Positions 47,401 to 56,077 are shown, numbered from the stretch's first letter. The stretch: 64,000 nucleotides of DNA from Paenibacillus cremeus (GCF_007786445.1 NZ_VNJI01000013.1:62001-126000); one strand, 5' to 3'. A program made the numbers and translations. Notes: a model not told the origin generated them from the sequence alone.

Positions 47401-49062
47401 TTACTTAATGGAAACCCACTTAAGCTCCCACTCTTTAGACATCGATGGCAAAATCAATCCATCTACGTTCGGTCTTTTCGCGTATGGTCTCATCCGGAAA
47501 TAAAGTGGGGAGATCGGCAGATCCGTCATCAACAGCTTTTCAGCATCGACCAGCATTTTGGAACGTTTAGCCAGGTCAACTTCTTTATCGGCCGCTTTCA
47601 CAAGATCATCATAGGCTTTGCTGTTGTATTCCACGTAGTTAAACGATTTGTTGTCAGACAGCCACATATCAAGGAAGGTCATCGGATCGTTGTAATCCGC
47701 GCCCCAAAGAGCGATCAGTGCGTCAAAGTTGTTGGACTCCATGTTCTTGACGCGCAGCGCAAAAGGCAACGGTTCTCCATCAACATCCACACCTAAGTTT
47801 TGCTTCCATTGGGCTTGGATGAACTCAATGGATTTCTTCGACGTATCTGTGTCGTCGGATGTCAGCTTAAACTTCGGCAAGGAAGTCATATTCAACTCTT
47901 TCAAGCCTTCAGCAAGCAATTGCTTTGCCTTGGTAGCGTCAAACGCAGGCTCAGTATCGCCAGCTACTTTACGGAATTCTTGTTTGTTCCCGTCAAGAAC
48001 GACACCTGGTACCAGACCCGTCGATGGAACTGACGTACCGCCTAGAACAACGTCGTTAAAGGTTTTACGGTCAATAGCCATGCTAAGAGCTTGTCTGATT
48101 TTCGCATTGGCAAAGGCAGGCACCTTCTTATTTTGGAACATTACGTACGCCGTAACAAATTCTTTCTTAAAGACCAGATCCGGCTTACCTTGGAACGCCT
48201 TTGGCTGCTCGCCGGTCAATTGAGTCACATCCACCTGATTTGTATCGTACATGTTAAGTGATGTGTTCGGGTCTTTAACGATATTGACAGTCACTTTGGT
48301 CAGCTTCACGTTCGCTGCATCCCAGTAGTTGTCGTTTTTAACCATGACGAAAGATTGCTCATGATCCCATTTTTCCATCTTGAACGGACCTGCGCCCATG
48401 ATCTTGTCAGCATCAGCACCGTTCTTGTCGCCCTGCTTCTTCACAAAATCAGGTTGTTGCGGGAAGAATGTCGGCATCGCCAATTGATCGGTAAAGAACG
48501 CTACTGGTCTTTCCAGTGTAATTTCCAGTGTCTTGTCATCTTTAGCTTTAATGCCAAGCTCCGCTTTCTTCGCTTCCACCTCTTCAGGCTTCGCTTTGTT
48601 CAAAGCGGCTCCACCCTTGATCCAAGACAGCATAGTAGCGTACTTTGCTTTGGTAGCTGGGTCCAATGTGCGCTGATAGGACCATACGAAGTCGCTGGCT
48701 TTCAACGGCGTTCCGTCTGCCCATTTCAGTCCGTCACGCAAGGTGATGGTGTAAGTCAGACCGTCTGGAGAAATTTTCGGAAGCTCTTTGGCCAGACCCG
48801 GCTGTGCTTTTCCGTCTGCATCCAAACGGTACAAGCCTTCATTGACTGCGTTCAATACAGTAAATGTAGGGTTGGTTGTTGCAAGCGAGCTATCAATTGC
48901 TGGCGGTTCAGCATTCAGGTTTATGCGAAGCTCCTGAGCTGGCGCCTTTGTATTATTTGCAGCTCCCCCTGGTTGTGCCGCATTGTTGCCTCCGCAGCCG
49001 GCCGCGAGTGCGCTAAGCATCGCCGTTACCGTTGCAAAAACAAGAAGTTTTTGAATCTTCAT
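47401..49062 (-). CDS. oppA: Oligopeptide ABC transporter, substrate-binding lipoprotein OppA
   Basis: The extracellular peptide-binding protein, anchored by lipid. From the ATG at 49060-49062 (MKIQKLLVF, AAGGAGG upstream) it has 553 residues. The signal peptide ends at the lipobox LAAGC near residue 22. The SBP family 5 fold is shown by LRINLNAEPPAID, ISPDGLTYTITLRDGLKWADG and VWSYQRTLDP. It is the first gene of the operon, behind a sigma-A promoter and a cre-like site. Confidence 0.95.
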   Translation of the reverse strand: MKIQKLLVFATVTAMLSALAAGCGGNNAAQPGGAANNTKAPAQELRINLNAEPPAIDSSLATTNPTFTVLNAVNEGLYRLDADGKAQPGLAKELPKISPDGLTYTITLRDGLKWADGTPLKASDFVWSYQRTLDPATKAKYATMLSWIKGGAALNKAKPEEVEAKKAELGIKAKDDKTLEITLERPVAFFTDQLAMPTFFPQQPDFVKKQGDKNGADADKIMGAGPFKMEKWDHEQSFVMVKNDNYWDAANVKLTKVTVNIVKDPNTSLNMYDTNQVDVTQLTGEQPKAFQGKPDLVFKKEFVTAYVMFQNKKVPAFANAKIRQALSMAIDRKTFNDVVLGGTSVPSTGLVPGVVLDGNKQEFRKVAGDTEPAFDATKAKQLLAEGLKELNMTSLPKFKLTSDDTDTSKKSIEFIQAQWKQNLGVDVDGEPLPFALRVKNMESNNFDALIALWGADYNDPMTFLDMWLSDNKSFNYVEYNSKAYDDLVKAADKEVDLAKRSKMLVDAEKLLMTDLPISPLYFRMRPYAKRPNVDGLILPSMSKEWELKWVSIK

Positions 49063-49170
49063 TAAAAAAGACTCCTCCTTCAAATTATGTAAATATATGG
49101 CAACCCCACATCCCACCACTATGTTAGTTAATATGACGTGGAGATAACACCCAAAATTTTCGCCTTATTG

Positions 49171-49199
49171 ATAATATAAGATTTATATCAAAAAGTAAA
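49171..49199 (-). promoter_or_regulatory. Probable sigma-A promoter of the opp operon
   Basis: TTTACT (49194-49199), a 17-base spacer and TATTAT (49171-49176) on the minus strand in very AT-rich DNA, about 100 bases before oppA. Confidence 0.6.
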
Positions 49200-49202
49200 G
49201 CG

Positions 49203-49216
49203 TGTAACCGTTACCA
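49203..49216. promoter_or_regulatory. Candidate CcpA cre site upstream of opp
   Basis: TGTAACCGTTACCA fits the cre consensus TGWAANCGNTNWCA with one mismatch and contains the perfect palindrome GTAAC-C-GTTAC. It lies just upstream of the -35. Carbon-catabolite control of the transporter is inferred from the match only. Confidence 0.5.
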
Positions 49217-49327
49217 AATAGAAATTATACAACCAGTGGTCAATTAAATCTAGGTAAATTTTTTACAGTCCACTAAAGTCAGACGAACTTTCGCCTCCAT
49301 TTGATGCACAACGTCCCTAAACAACAC

Positions 49328-49352
49328 AAAAAGAGCCTATAAAATAGGCTCT
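49328..49352 (-). terminator. Terminator after comFB
   Basis: AGAGCCTAT-AAA-ATAGGCTCT (49332-49352), nine perfect pairs, with a T run on the minus strand. Confidence 0.88.
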
Positions 49353-49382
49353 CAAACCACTCGTATTTTTATACTTGTTCCG

Positions 49383-49655
49383 TTAAATATCTGATTTCCG
49401 ATTATTATGCAGCACTTTATCGATGGCATTGGTCAGTTCCCGGTATACATCGGTTTCGACCTGCAGCCGCAATTGCGATTTGGCGAGCACCTCGCCTTTA
49501 TCGGTAGACACATAGCGCGCAGGAAGATGATTCAACGCGATCGCCATGACATCACTTTGAGCTTTCTCATCGAGACTGGACAGCTGATCTTGGTGCTGCA
49601 TCAACTCTTTCAAGCAAGACTTCACGATTTCTTCCATCAAATTATGAATGGGCAT
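49383..49655 (-). CDS. comFB: ComFB-family protein
   Basis: A 90-residue protein of the late-competence ComFB family. HNLMEEIVKSCLKELM at the start and CL-less helical core with LNHLPARYVSTDKGEVLAK are typical. ComFB is encoded in the comF operon of B. subtilis, where its role in competence is unclear; here it stands apart from comFA and comFC. Some ComFB proteins bind cyclic dinucleotides. The ATG follows AGGAGATGTTTGT. Confidence 0.8.
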   Translation of the reverse strand: MPIHNLMEEIVKSCLKELMQHQDQLSSLDEKAQSDVMAIALNHLPARYVSTDKGEVLAKSQLRLQVETDVYRELTNAIDKVLHNNRKSDI

Positions 49656-49718
49656 ACAAACATCTCCTTAACCATCAGCGGATTTAAGCGGCGTCCCTGC
49701 AGACTGCTTGGTCGCCTT

Positions 49719-50114
49719 CTAGTGGCTGAGCATATATTTTCCAATGCCTAATATAAGCAAGACCACGTAGCAAGCCGTAAGCGCCAGGAACCCCACCCGG
49801 CTTAGCATGCGGGCAATTTTGACTAGGTCGATCCGGCCCTTCATCCGATTCTGCACGTTCCCGAGCAGTCCCGCGGCGACCAAAAACAGAAGCACAATCG
49901 TCCACAACAGCATGGCCGACCCGAACAAATTACGACTCATATAAGCCACGGAGCCAATCAGAAACAGCGTTGTGATGTCCATGCTCATATAGGTCGCTTG
50001 GCGTTTATTCCGGCTTATCATAAATACAATAAACCAAGTAATAAAAAAGGCTACGAAGGGAACCAGCGACAGCATCGTATAAATTTGATGAATCCATCGG
50101 AACAAAGTATCCAT
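49719..50114 (-). CDS. DUF3397 membrane protein
   Basis: A 131-residue protein with four hydrophobic segments, the last ending GIGKYMLSH. It fits the DUF3397 family found next to panE/bshC in Bacillales. No function is known. The start is taken at the ATG at 50112-50114 after GGGTGGG; a GTG three codons earlier is possible. Confidence 0.75.
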   Translation of the reverse strand: MDTLFRWIHQIYTMLSLVPFVAFFITWFIVFMISRNKRQATYMSMDITTLFLIGSVAYMSRNLFGSAMLLWTIVLLFLVAAGLLGNVQNRMKGRIDLVKIARMLSRVGFLALTACYVVLLILGIGKYMLSH

Positions 50115-50185
50115 ACTTCCCACCCGATCGCTGCGAATTAATACCCTGCTTTAGACGGCTGCTTCGGGTTTGGGGTGAATCGTGG

Positions 50186-51175
50186 TTAGTCTCTGCCCGT
50201 TGCGCTGCCTTCCAGCGCTTTCACCAGCCGGTACACGGTCTGATGTGTCTGAAGCGTCATGCCCATTTTGCCCGCTTCCCTTACCAACCCGCCTGTGATC
50301 GCTTCGATCTCGGTCGGCCTTCCGGACTGTAAGTCCTGAAGCATGGAGGAGCGGTTCCCCGCCGTCTTGCGGCATACCTCAAGCAGCTGCTCCCAAAGCT
50401 CCGTGTCCAGCTTCAGCTGCAGCGCGGCAGCCATCGCCATTGCCTCATCGAACAGCTCTCTCATCAGCTGCAAGGATGAAGGGATTTCCGGAAGCTGTCC
50501 GTTACGAACCTGTAATATCGCAGTCAGTGGATTGATCACGGAATTGATGACCAGCTTCTGCCAAACTCTTCTAGTGATGTCTTTCGACAAAAACGTACGA
50601 AATCCTGCACGCTCTAAGCATTCAGCTAGTTTTTTTTGTGCAGCTAGAGCCGGTGAAGCAGGGTTATACACCACTGCGCCTAGGCTCGTCTCTCCTTTGC
50701 CCGTATGCCAAGTCTCGACGTCTGAGCTTTTCATCGCTCCTTCCGTCGTAATCCCCAGCAAAATCCGCTCTCGTGGTATTTCAAGTTCAAGGAGCTCGAC
50801 ATGTCCAATCCCGTTCTGCATACAAACCACCCAGCTCTCGGGTCCCATCATCGCGCGAATTTCTCGAACAAACTCCGGGTTAAATGCAGACTGCTTCACC
50901 GTTAGCACGATAAAATGCACCTGCCCCAGCGTGTGGGCTTGTCCAAGCTCCGTCAACAAGCCAATTGCAGGGTGAACGATGGCAGGTTGTTTGTCCTTTC
51001 CCTCGTCAACATTGCCATCATGCAGCTTGATGCCTTCTGCGATTAACGCTTCCTTGTGCTCGCGGCGCTTGACGCCTACTTCTACCTCCAGGGCGTGCCC
51101 GGATAAAGCAAGCTTCGCCGCAAATAGCAAGCCCATGCTGCCCGCCCCTACGATCGTGAATCGAGCTTCCGACAT
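50186..51175 (-). CDS. panE: 2-dehydropantoate 2-reductase
   Basis: PanE reduces ketopantoate to pantoate with NADPH in the pathway to pantothenate and coenzyme A. The 329-residue protein has the dinucleotide-binding FTIVGAGSMGLLFAAKLA at the N terminus, the catalytic lysine in RRVWQKLVINSVINPLTAIL, and the C-terminal KTAGNRSSMLQDLQSGRPTEIE. In B. subtilis the equivalent ylbQ lies between ylbO and bshC, as here in outline. Confidence 0.93.
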   Translation of the reverse strand: MSEARFTIVGAGSMGLLFAAKLALSGHALEVEVGVKRREHKEALIAEGIKLHDGNVDEGKDKQPAIVHPAIGLLTELGQAHTLGQVHFIVLTVKQSAFNPEFVREIRAMMGPESWVVCMQNGIGHVELLELEIPRERILLGITTEGAMKSSDVETWHTGKGETSLGAVVYNPASPALAAQKKLAECLERAGFRTFLSKDITRRVWQKLVINSVINPLTAILQVRNGQLPEIPSSLQLMRELFDEAMAMAAALQLKLDTELWEQLLEVCRKTAGNRSSMLQDLQSGRPTEIEAITGGLVREAGKMGMTLQTHQTVYRLVKALEGSATGRD

Positions 51176-51285
51176 TTTGCGCTCACTTCCTTGTCCAAAT
51201 CTGTTTCTATCATAGCAAATCCTCTGAAATGAATAAAACCTCTGGCATCCATTTTCATGGAAAGCAGAGGTTTAGGTGTTACAGG

Positions 51286-51939
51286 CTATTCGATTCTCTC
51301 CAGGTTCCCGTTCTCATCCATTTTAAATCTCGTCTTGGCTTCCTCATCTTCTTCCGCTAGAAACGCCAGCTTGCGCGCCCGATCCATAATTTGAATCAAC
51401 GCCTTATAATCATCGTTAACGACACGATAGTCTGTGGACACTTCATTTACTTGACTTTTCAGCACATCATTCTCGTTCCGAAGCCGTTCCAACTCATCCT
51501 GCTTGTCGTTTATTTCCTTCTCGAGCTGACGGATATGGCGCACCATCTCTTGATAGCTGCCTTTCCACTGCCGTAAAAAGCGAATGACTGCGTCGATCGA
51601 TAGCTCCTCCACAATGCCGTCGCTTCGCACCGAGCCCTCGGCTGTCAGAGTAGCTGTCATCCCTCCGCCCGCAACGGAAGCGAATGCAGCTGCGGTATGC
51701 TTCTTCTGCTGATTGCGCTTTTGACGTTGGGCCTTGGCAATTTGAATAGCTGCCTCGTATTTTTTCCTCACAAAACTATTCCACCGGAATCCGCAGGCTG
51801 CGGCCGTTCTACCTATCTTTTCCCCTACTTCTTCAAATGCAGAGAGCTGCGTGCTGCCCTCCCGGATATGTCTTAACGTCACCTCCGCTAAAATCAAATC
51901 GTCTTCCTCGCTCCATGCGTCTTGTCTGATTGCTGTCAT
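51286..51939 (-). CDS. gerR: RsfA/GerR-family sporulation transcription regulator
   Basis: A 217-residue protein with an N-terminal Myb/SANT-like DNA-binding domain ([20 protein letters not shown], then [13 protein letters not shown]), a basic linker and a C-terminal coiled coil (about 130-190). RsfA-type proteins modulate sporulation genes. The neighbour panE and then bshC-mraZ point to the B. subtilis ylbO (gerR) position, which is a mother-cell gene, rather than to the forespore rsfA. The start at 51939 follows AGGAGGACTGCTTCG; the longer frame from 52068 is not needed. A sigma-E-like promoter lies upstream. Confidence 0.85.
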   Translation of the reverse strand: MTAIRQDAWSEEDDLILAEVTLRHIREGSTQLSAFEEVGEKIGRTAAACGFRWNSFVRKKYEAAIQIAKAQRQKRNQQKKHTAAAFASVAGGGMTATLTAEGSVRSDGIVEELSIDAVIRFLRQWKGSYQEMVRHIRQLEKEINDKQDELERLRNENDVLKSQVNEVSTDYRVVNDDYKALIQIMDRARKLAFLAEEDEEAKTRFKMDENGNLERIE

Positions 51940-51991
51940 CGAAGCAGTCCTCCTAACCCCTGGGGTATCATCACATCTATAGTGGTTATTC

Positions 51992-52021
51992 GTGGTATGT
52001 TGCGTTACTTTATCTCTATGC
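51992..52021 (-). promoter_or_regulatory. Putative sigma-E promoter of gerR
   Basis: GCATAGA (52015-52021), 15 bases, then CATACCAC (51992-51999) on the minus strand. The match to the sigma-E elements (KMATATT and CATACAnT) is partial. B. subtilis gerR is read by sigma-E. Confidence 0.4.
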
Positions 52022-52158
52022 CCATAGTAGAGTTCATAGAATACTTTTCTAGTATTTTGTATTGCCATTTTTCAAGGTCGGCATACATGAATTCAATCGG
52101 AAAAGGGAATCATATTCAAAGCAGGCTAAATTGACTTAATTTCGTCACTGTTTTGTCG

Positions 52159-52187
52159 TTTACACTCGAAGTGAGAGAAGTTATAAT
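52159..52187 (+). promoter_or_regulatory. Sigma-A promoter of the DUF2626 gene
   Basis: TTTACA (52159-52164), a 17-base spacer and a perfect TATAAT (52182-52187), about 37 bases before the start codon. Confidence 0.85.
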
Positions 52188-52223
52188 GTATCGTAGACGC
52201 GACCGAAGAGAGGGGGATGCAGG

Positions 52224-52454
52224 ATGGATCGCATGTTTCGAGTTCTCGGCTTTTGGACACTCGCGATCGGGCTTATGGCGTTAGCAGGGGATTTCATTCC
52301 AATGGCTCTGATCTTTTTCGCCCAAACGGCGATTTTTGTGCTGTTAGGATATATGAAATTGACCGAACGTGCCTACATATTGATTTTTTGGGGGTACATG
52401 ATCGTTTCATTCGTAGGGTTTACCTACTGGTCTTTCTTCCGATTGACCGTATAA
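52224..52454 (+). CDS. DUF2626 small membrane protein
   Basis: A 76-residue protein with two or three hydrophobic segments, starting MDRMFRVLGFWTLAIGLMAL, which matches the DUF2626 family of Bacillales. The function is unknown. It has a strong promoter, an AGAGGGGG ribosome site and its own terminator, so it is a single-gene unit. Confidence 0.82.
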   Translation: MDRMFRVLGFWTLAIGLMALAGDFIPMALIFFAQTAIFVLLGYMKLTERAYILIFWGYMIVSFVGFTYWSFFRLTV

Positions 52455-52495
52455 ACCAACGGTACGAACGAGACAAGCTTGCCCGCCTAAGAACG

Positions 52496-52542
52496 AAAAA
52501 GAAGAAGCACCGCCTACTCAGGCCGCGCTTCTTCTTTTTTTT
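52496..52542. terminator. Bidirectional terminator between DUF2626 and methyltransferase genes
   Basis: AGAAGAAGC (52500-52508) pairs with GCTTCTTCT (52527-52535), with A and T runs outside. The stem overlaps the end of the methyltransferase gene. Confidence 0.85.
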
Positions 52543-53647
52543 GGATCAATACTTTAAACAGTTCGCTCATCTGGTCGCTGATCAGCAGCTGACGAATCGC
52601 ACGGTTGCGCTTTGCCGCGGGCGAGAACGGATCTCTGGCATCGTGATCCTGCAGCTTCAGCAGCAGCCCATTCTCGACTAGGAATTGCTTCTGCGTAAGT
52701 AATTGCGAAGACGTCAGGCCTGCCTCCTCACCGGCCCGGATCAAGCTGCTGAAGTTCACGTGCGCCGTCATATCCTGCTCGCCTGGCCGACTAAGCGGCG
52801 CATCCTCCGCCTGATGCTTCCAATAGCATAGCAGCGTGCCGCGCATTCGATGGGCTGCGTACAGCTCCTCCCTCACATCCCCATAATCGATCGTCATTAC
52901 GGTTCCTTGGCCAATCCCTAGCGCAACACTCTTCAACCAACTCAGCGCAGCCAAATTCACCTCAAACTGCTGGCCATCACGCATCGGGAGCGCTTCATCA
53001 TGAAGATAGGCTTGCACAGCAGCATTCTTCAATGGCAGCTCGATTTCCTTCAATGCGCTCAACTCGGCATCCCAGCACACGTAAATTTCATACCAAGCTC
53101 CGTCCCTCGCCACGATGCGGTGAACAGGAAAGGCATCCGGCAGCTCATTAGAGAAGAGCAGCACGCTCCGCCATGGCCCCTCCTCATACCAATCATCTGC
53201 GGTTAGAAACCGCAGCTTGGCTGCATGGGCTGCAAGCGCTTCCTCCTGGAGCCGGCGATGAGAGCCGCTTGATTCAATACTGATGTACTCCAGTCGCGAA
53301 TAAATATCCGGCGCTTGAACGATTAATGCATCAAGCAGCTGCTTTGCAAACCGACCGCTGCCGCCTCCCCACTCGATGATGCGGATCGGTTCGTGAGGCG
53401 CCTCCTTGTCCCAAAACGGCTCTTTCAGCATCCATTCCACAACGGTTTCAGCTAATACCCCCCCGATGAAAGAGCCCGTATAGAAGTCGCCCTCTTTGCC
53501 GAGCTTGATCTCTTCGCTCATATAATAGCCAAACTCCGGATGATAGAGACATAATTCCATGTAATCCCGAAACGTTATGGCCTGCTCCGGTGCGGACTCC
53601 ATCTGCTGTCTGATCACCTGAATCAGTCCGGGCTTTCCCTGCTGCAT
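52514..53647 (-). CDS. SAM-dependent methyltransferase, MidA/NDUFAF7 family
   Basis: A 377-residue protein of the COG1565 family. The N-terminal motif ITFRDYMELCLYHPEFGYY is characteristic, and the SAM-binding motif IRIIEWGGGSGRFAKQLL lies near 90. The eukaryotic relative methylates an arginine of respiratory complex I; the bacterial substrate is not known. It has AGGAG before the ATG and appears to be transcribed alone. Confidence 0.85.
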   Translation of the reverse strand: MQQGKPGLIQVIRQQMESAPEQAITFRDYMELCLYHPEFGYYMSEEIKLGKEGDFYTGSFIGGVLAETVVEWMLKEPFWDKEAPHEPIRIIEWGGGSGRFAKQLLDALIVQAPDIYSRLEYISIESSGSHRRLQEEALAAHAAKLRFLTADDWYEEGPWRSVLLFSNELPDAFPVHRIVARDGAWYEIYVCWDAELSALKEIELPLKNAAVQAYLHDEALPMRDGQQFEVNLAALSWLKSVALGIGQGTVMTIDYGDVREELYAAHRMRGTLLCYWKHQAEDAPLSRPGEQDMTAHVNFSSLIRAGEEAGLTSSQLLTQKQFLVENGLLLKLQDHDARDPFSPAAKRNRAIRQLLISDQMSELFKVLIQKKEEARPE

Positions 53648-53696
53648 CCCATGCTCTCCTCACACCACTAGGTTGTTGTTTGTACCAACTTTACTA

Positions 53697-53725
53697 CAGA
53701 CAAAACGATGCTTGCTCGCTATAAT
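53697..53725 (+). promoter_or_regulatory. Promoter of the lipoprotein gene at 53758
   Basis: CAGACA (53697-53702), a 17-base spacer and a perfect TATAAT (53720-53725). The -35 is weak. Confidence 0.55.
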
Positions 53726-53757
53726 AGGATGACGCCAACAATGAAGGGAGCTTCACT

Positions 53758-54693
53758 TTGTTTAAACGTAACGTTTTGCCTGGCCTCATACTCCTTTGCA
53801 GCACTGCCTTGATGGCGGTTGGCTGCACCGATCATAAACAGCTGAAGCAGGACCTTCAGGCTGCCGTTCAGAAGCAGGAGCAAGCACTGGCCAACCATTT
53901 TAGCGGAACCGTAGATCTCAAGCTCGACGCGAGCTTGTTTCAAGGAGCAGCCCCTATGGCTGCCGCGATGCTGACCACACTCAAAGACAGCCACATCGAA
54001 TATAGCGGCGCTGCAACTCTAGCCGAGCCTGTCCGCATGGAAGCCACCTTGAAGGTGCTGCCCAAAGGCGCTGCAAGCTCGATCGATATGCCGCTTCTCA
54101 TTAAAGATAACAAATTGTATCTGCAGATGCCAGCCATCAACAAGCCGGACGAATACCTGATGCTGCCGCTGGACAAAGGGCCGGAGCGCCTAAAGAACAC
54201 CGGGCATTTAAGCTCCGTGGTTTACGGCAAGCTTCTGGAGGGAATCAATCCCGATTGGCTGGAGCCGGGTCAACAGCAGGAAACGCTGCCCGGCAGCACC
54301 GAGCCGGTTAAGCGAATTACGCTGAATATTACCGACAAAAATCAAAAAGCGGCTGCCGATGCGATTAATGGCGTGATCCCCGGGATCCTGAGCGAGCTGC
54401 TGCAAAGCGGACTGAGCACTTCGGCGCAGACCGATCAATGGAAAAAGGCTATGAGTACCTTCCAGGTCACCTCACCGTCCTCCGTCAGCATGCTGATCGA
54501 TAACCAAGGCTTTATCCGGGAGCAATCCGGTAAGCTTCAATTCCGAGTGGATGCGAGCAGCGCGGTCCAGGCTATGGAGTGGAAGCACACGACATCCGAC
54601 ATCAATCAAACGATCAGCTTTACCCAAGACGAGCCGAAACAAGTAAAAAGCATGGATGATATTTTACGCTTGGTCGCAGCTCCGAAGAAATAA
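53758..54693 (+). CDS. Predicted lipoprotein of unknown function
   Basis: A 311-residue protein with a signal peptide ending at the lipobox AVGC near residue 23. The mature part is a repeated beta-rich region (GTVDLKLDASLF, later ITLNITDKNQKAA and SVSMLIDNQGFIREQ) reminiscent of LolA/LppX-type lipoprotein folds, but I cannot name a family. The start codon is TTG, eight bases after AAGGGAG. It has its own promoter and a strong terminator. Confidence 0.8.
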   Translation: MFKRNVLPGLILLCSTALMAVGCTDHKQLKQDLQAAVQKQEQALANHFSGTVDLKLDASLFQGAAPMAAAMLTTLKDSHIEYSGAATLAEPVRMEATLKVLPKGAASSIDMPLLIKDNKLYLQMPAINKPDEYLMLPLDKGPERLKNTGHLSSVVYGKLLEGINPDWLEPGQQQETLPGSTEPVKRITLNITDKNQKAAADAINGVIPGILSELLQSGLSTSAQTDQWKKAMSTFQVTSPSSVSMLIDNQGFIREQSGKLQFRVDASSAVQAMEWKHTTSDINQTISFTQDEPKQVKSMDDILRLVAAPKK

Positions 54694-54704
54694 ACGTATT
54701 CACG

Positions 54705-54733
54705 ATGCTTCCCTGCTGGGAAGCATTTTTTTG
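54705..54733 (+). terminator. Terminator after the 53758 lipoprotein gene
   Basis: ATGCTTCCC-TGCT-GGGAAGCAT (54705-54726), nine perfect pairs, then seven T. The T run overlaps the next promoter. Confidence 0.92.
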
Positions 54734-54760
54734 TCATGTTTTTCTATAACTTATGATAAT
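54731..54760 (+). promoter_or_regulatory. Promoter of the exported coiled-coil gene
   Basis: TTGTCA (54731-54736), an 18-base spacer and GATAAT (54755-54760). The predicted transcript has a leader of about 118 bases that contains both 26-base repeats. Confidence 0.6.
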
Positions 54761-54804
54761 CTGAGTTAAGAGACATTTCCTGCAGCTGCAACATTGTTGA
54801 CAAC

Positions 54805-54856
54805 TGACATCGTAGTCCATGATGTACAGTTGACATCCTAATCCATGATGTACAGT
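54805..54856 (+). repeat. Exact tandem duplication of a 26-base unit
   Basis: Two contiguous units (54805-54830 and 54831-54856) are identical at 24 of 26 positions; they differ at positions 8 and 11. Each contains ACATC and GATGT arms (with outer ACTG and ACAGT), so each can fold into a small hairpin. They lie 29 bases before the coiled-coil gene. Confidence 0.9.
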
Positions 54857-54884
54857 GCAACTTCATCAAAGGGGGACATGCCAA

Positions 54885-56009
54885 ATGATGCGCAAATGGG
54901 CCTTGCTTGTCCTTCTGCTCTGGTTTTGCTGCGTTTCTGTCGTACCGCCCCCCGCCAGCTGGGCGGAAGCCGAGTCCTCGAACAAAGAGCTGCTGCAAAA
55001 AGGGCTGACCCTGTTTGAGATCGATCAAGAGCTGACCCGCATTACCAATCGTCAGGATCAGTTAAACGCTCAGCTGCAGATCACGAAGACGCAAATTCAA
55101 GCCGCCGCGAAGGCAACGAACGAAGCCAAGCAGCACGCAGCCAAGGTCGTTCGGGCCTATTATATGGGAGATCGAGATTCGTTGTGGCTCCTTTTTTTCT
55201 CCATCCGTTCGTTATCCGATGCGCTCTCCGTACTGGAATATCTTCAAATGATCCTGCAGAACGACCAATTGGCGATGGGCCGTCACCGCGAGGCGCTAAC
55301 CAAGCTGCAGTCCCTGCAATCCGATCAGCTTAAAGCACAAACCGAGCTGGCGCAGTCGAAGGATAAGTATTTAACGGAACGAACTCGCATGGTGGCTTTA
55401 CAAAAGGAAGTCGATGAACAGCTGGCCCGAACGAAGGAAGCCGCGAAGGTGCAGCAAGAGATGGTCGACCTCAATCGTCAGTGGCAGGACAAGGGCATTC
55501 CGCTGTTCAAAACGTACTTTACCGCGCTCGCTCAAGCGATGAAGCAGCTCCCGGAGTCCTTTGCATCCGGCACCGGCTCTGGTTCAAGCTCCGGGCTCAT
55601 GTCCGGCAAAAACCTAACCATTAACCCTAACGGCCTCAGCTATACGTTTCAAATGACTGATCAGGAGCTGAACGATTATTTGAAGCAAAAAAACGAGCTG
55701 TTCCGCAACATGACCTTTCATTTCACCACAGATCAAGTGATTGCATCCGGCAAGCAAGACGATATAGCCGTTACCGTCAAAGGCACTTATCAAATCGCTA
55801 CTAAAGAAGAAACGAACAAAACCTACATCCGATATAAAATCCAAGAGCTGCGGTTCAACGACTTTACGCTGCCGCAATCGACGGTAGACGCACTGGAAAA
55901 GCAATTTGATCTGGGCATCTACCCGCAAAATATCGCTTCCTTCCTGCAAGTGACGGGCATAAAACTAGAGGATAGTAAAATGAGCATTTTCTTCAAGCTG
56001 GCACTGTAG
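54885..56009 (+). CDS. Exported coiled-coil protein of unknown function
   Basis: A 374-residue protein from the ATG at 54885 (AGGGGGA upstream). A signal peptide (about 1-28, ending in an Ala-Ser-Trp-Ala site) is followed by a long coiled coil (about 35-190), which resembles the N-terminal domain of PcsB-type cell-wall hydrolase regulators with the AYYMGDRDSLWLLFF-like membrane-proximal stretch. No NlpC/P60 or LysM domain follows; a Gly-Ser linker leads to a beta-rich C-terminal domain of about 130 residues that I do not recognise. The role may be in the envelope. The next gene may be on the same transcript. Confidence 0.78.
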   Translation: MMRKWALLVLLLWFCCVSVVPPPASWAEAESSNKELLQKGLTLFEIDQELTRITNRQDQLNAQLQITKTQIQAAAKATNEAKQHAAKVVRAYYMGDRDSLWLLFFSIRSLSDALSVLEYLQMILQNDQLAMGRHREALTKLQSLQSDQLKAQTELAQSKDKYLTERTRMVALQKEVDEQLARTKEAAKVQQEMVDLNRQWQDKGIPLFKTYFTALAQAMKQLPESFASGTGSGSSSGLMSGKNLTINPNGLSYTFQMTDQELNDYLKQKNELFRNMTFHFTTDQVIASGKQDDIAVTVKGTYQIATKEETNKTYIRYKIQELRFNDFTLPQSTVDALEKQFDLGIYPQNIASFLQVTGIKLEDSKMSIFFKLAL

Positions 56010-56077
56010 CTCGATGACGAGTTGCAGCAGCCGGCTTTTTTGCGGATAATGGAGCTAAAAAAGGAGCGTGACGCCGG

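Noticed and set aside
54805-54856. Reading the 26-base tandem repeat as a CRISPR array
   Set aside because: The units abut directly with no spacers, there are only two, and no cas genes are present.
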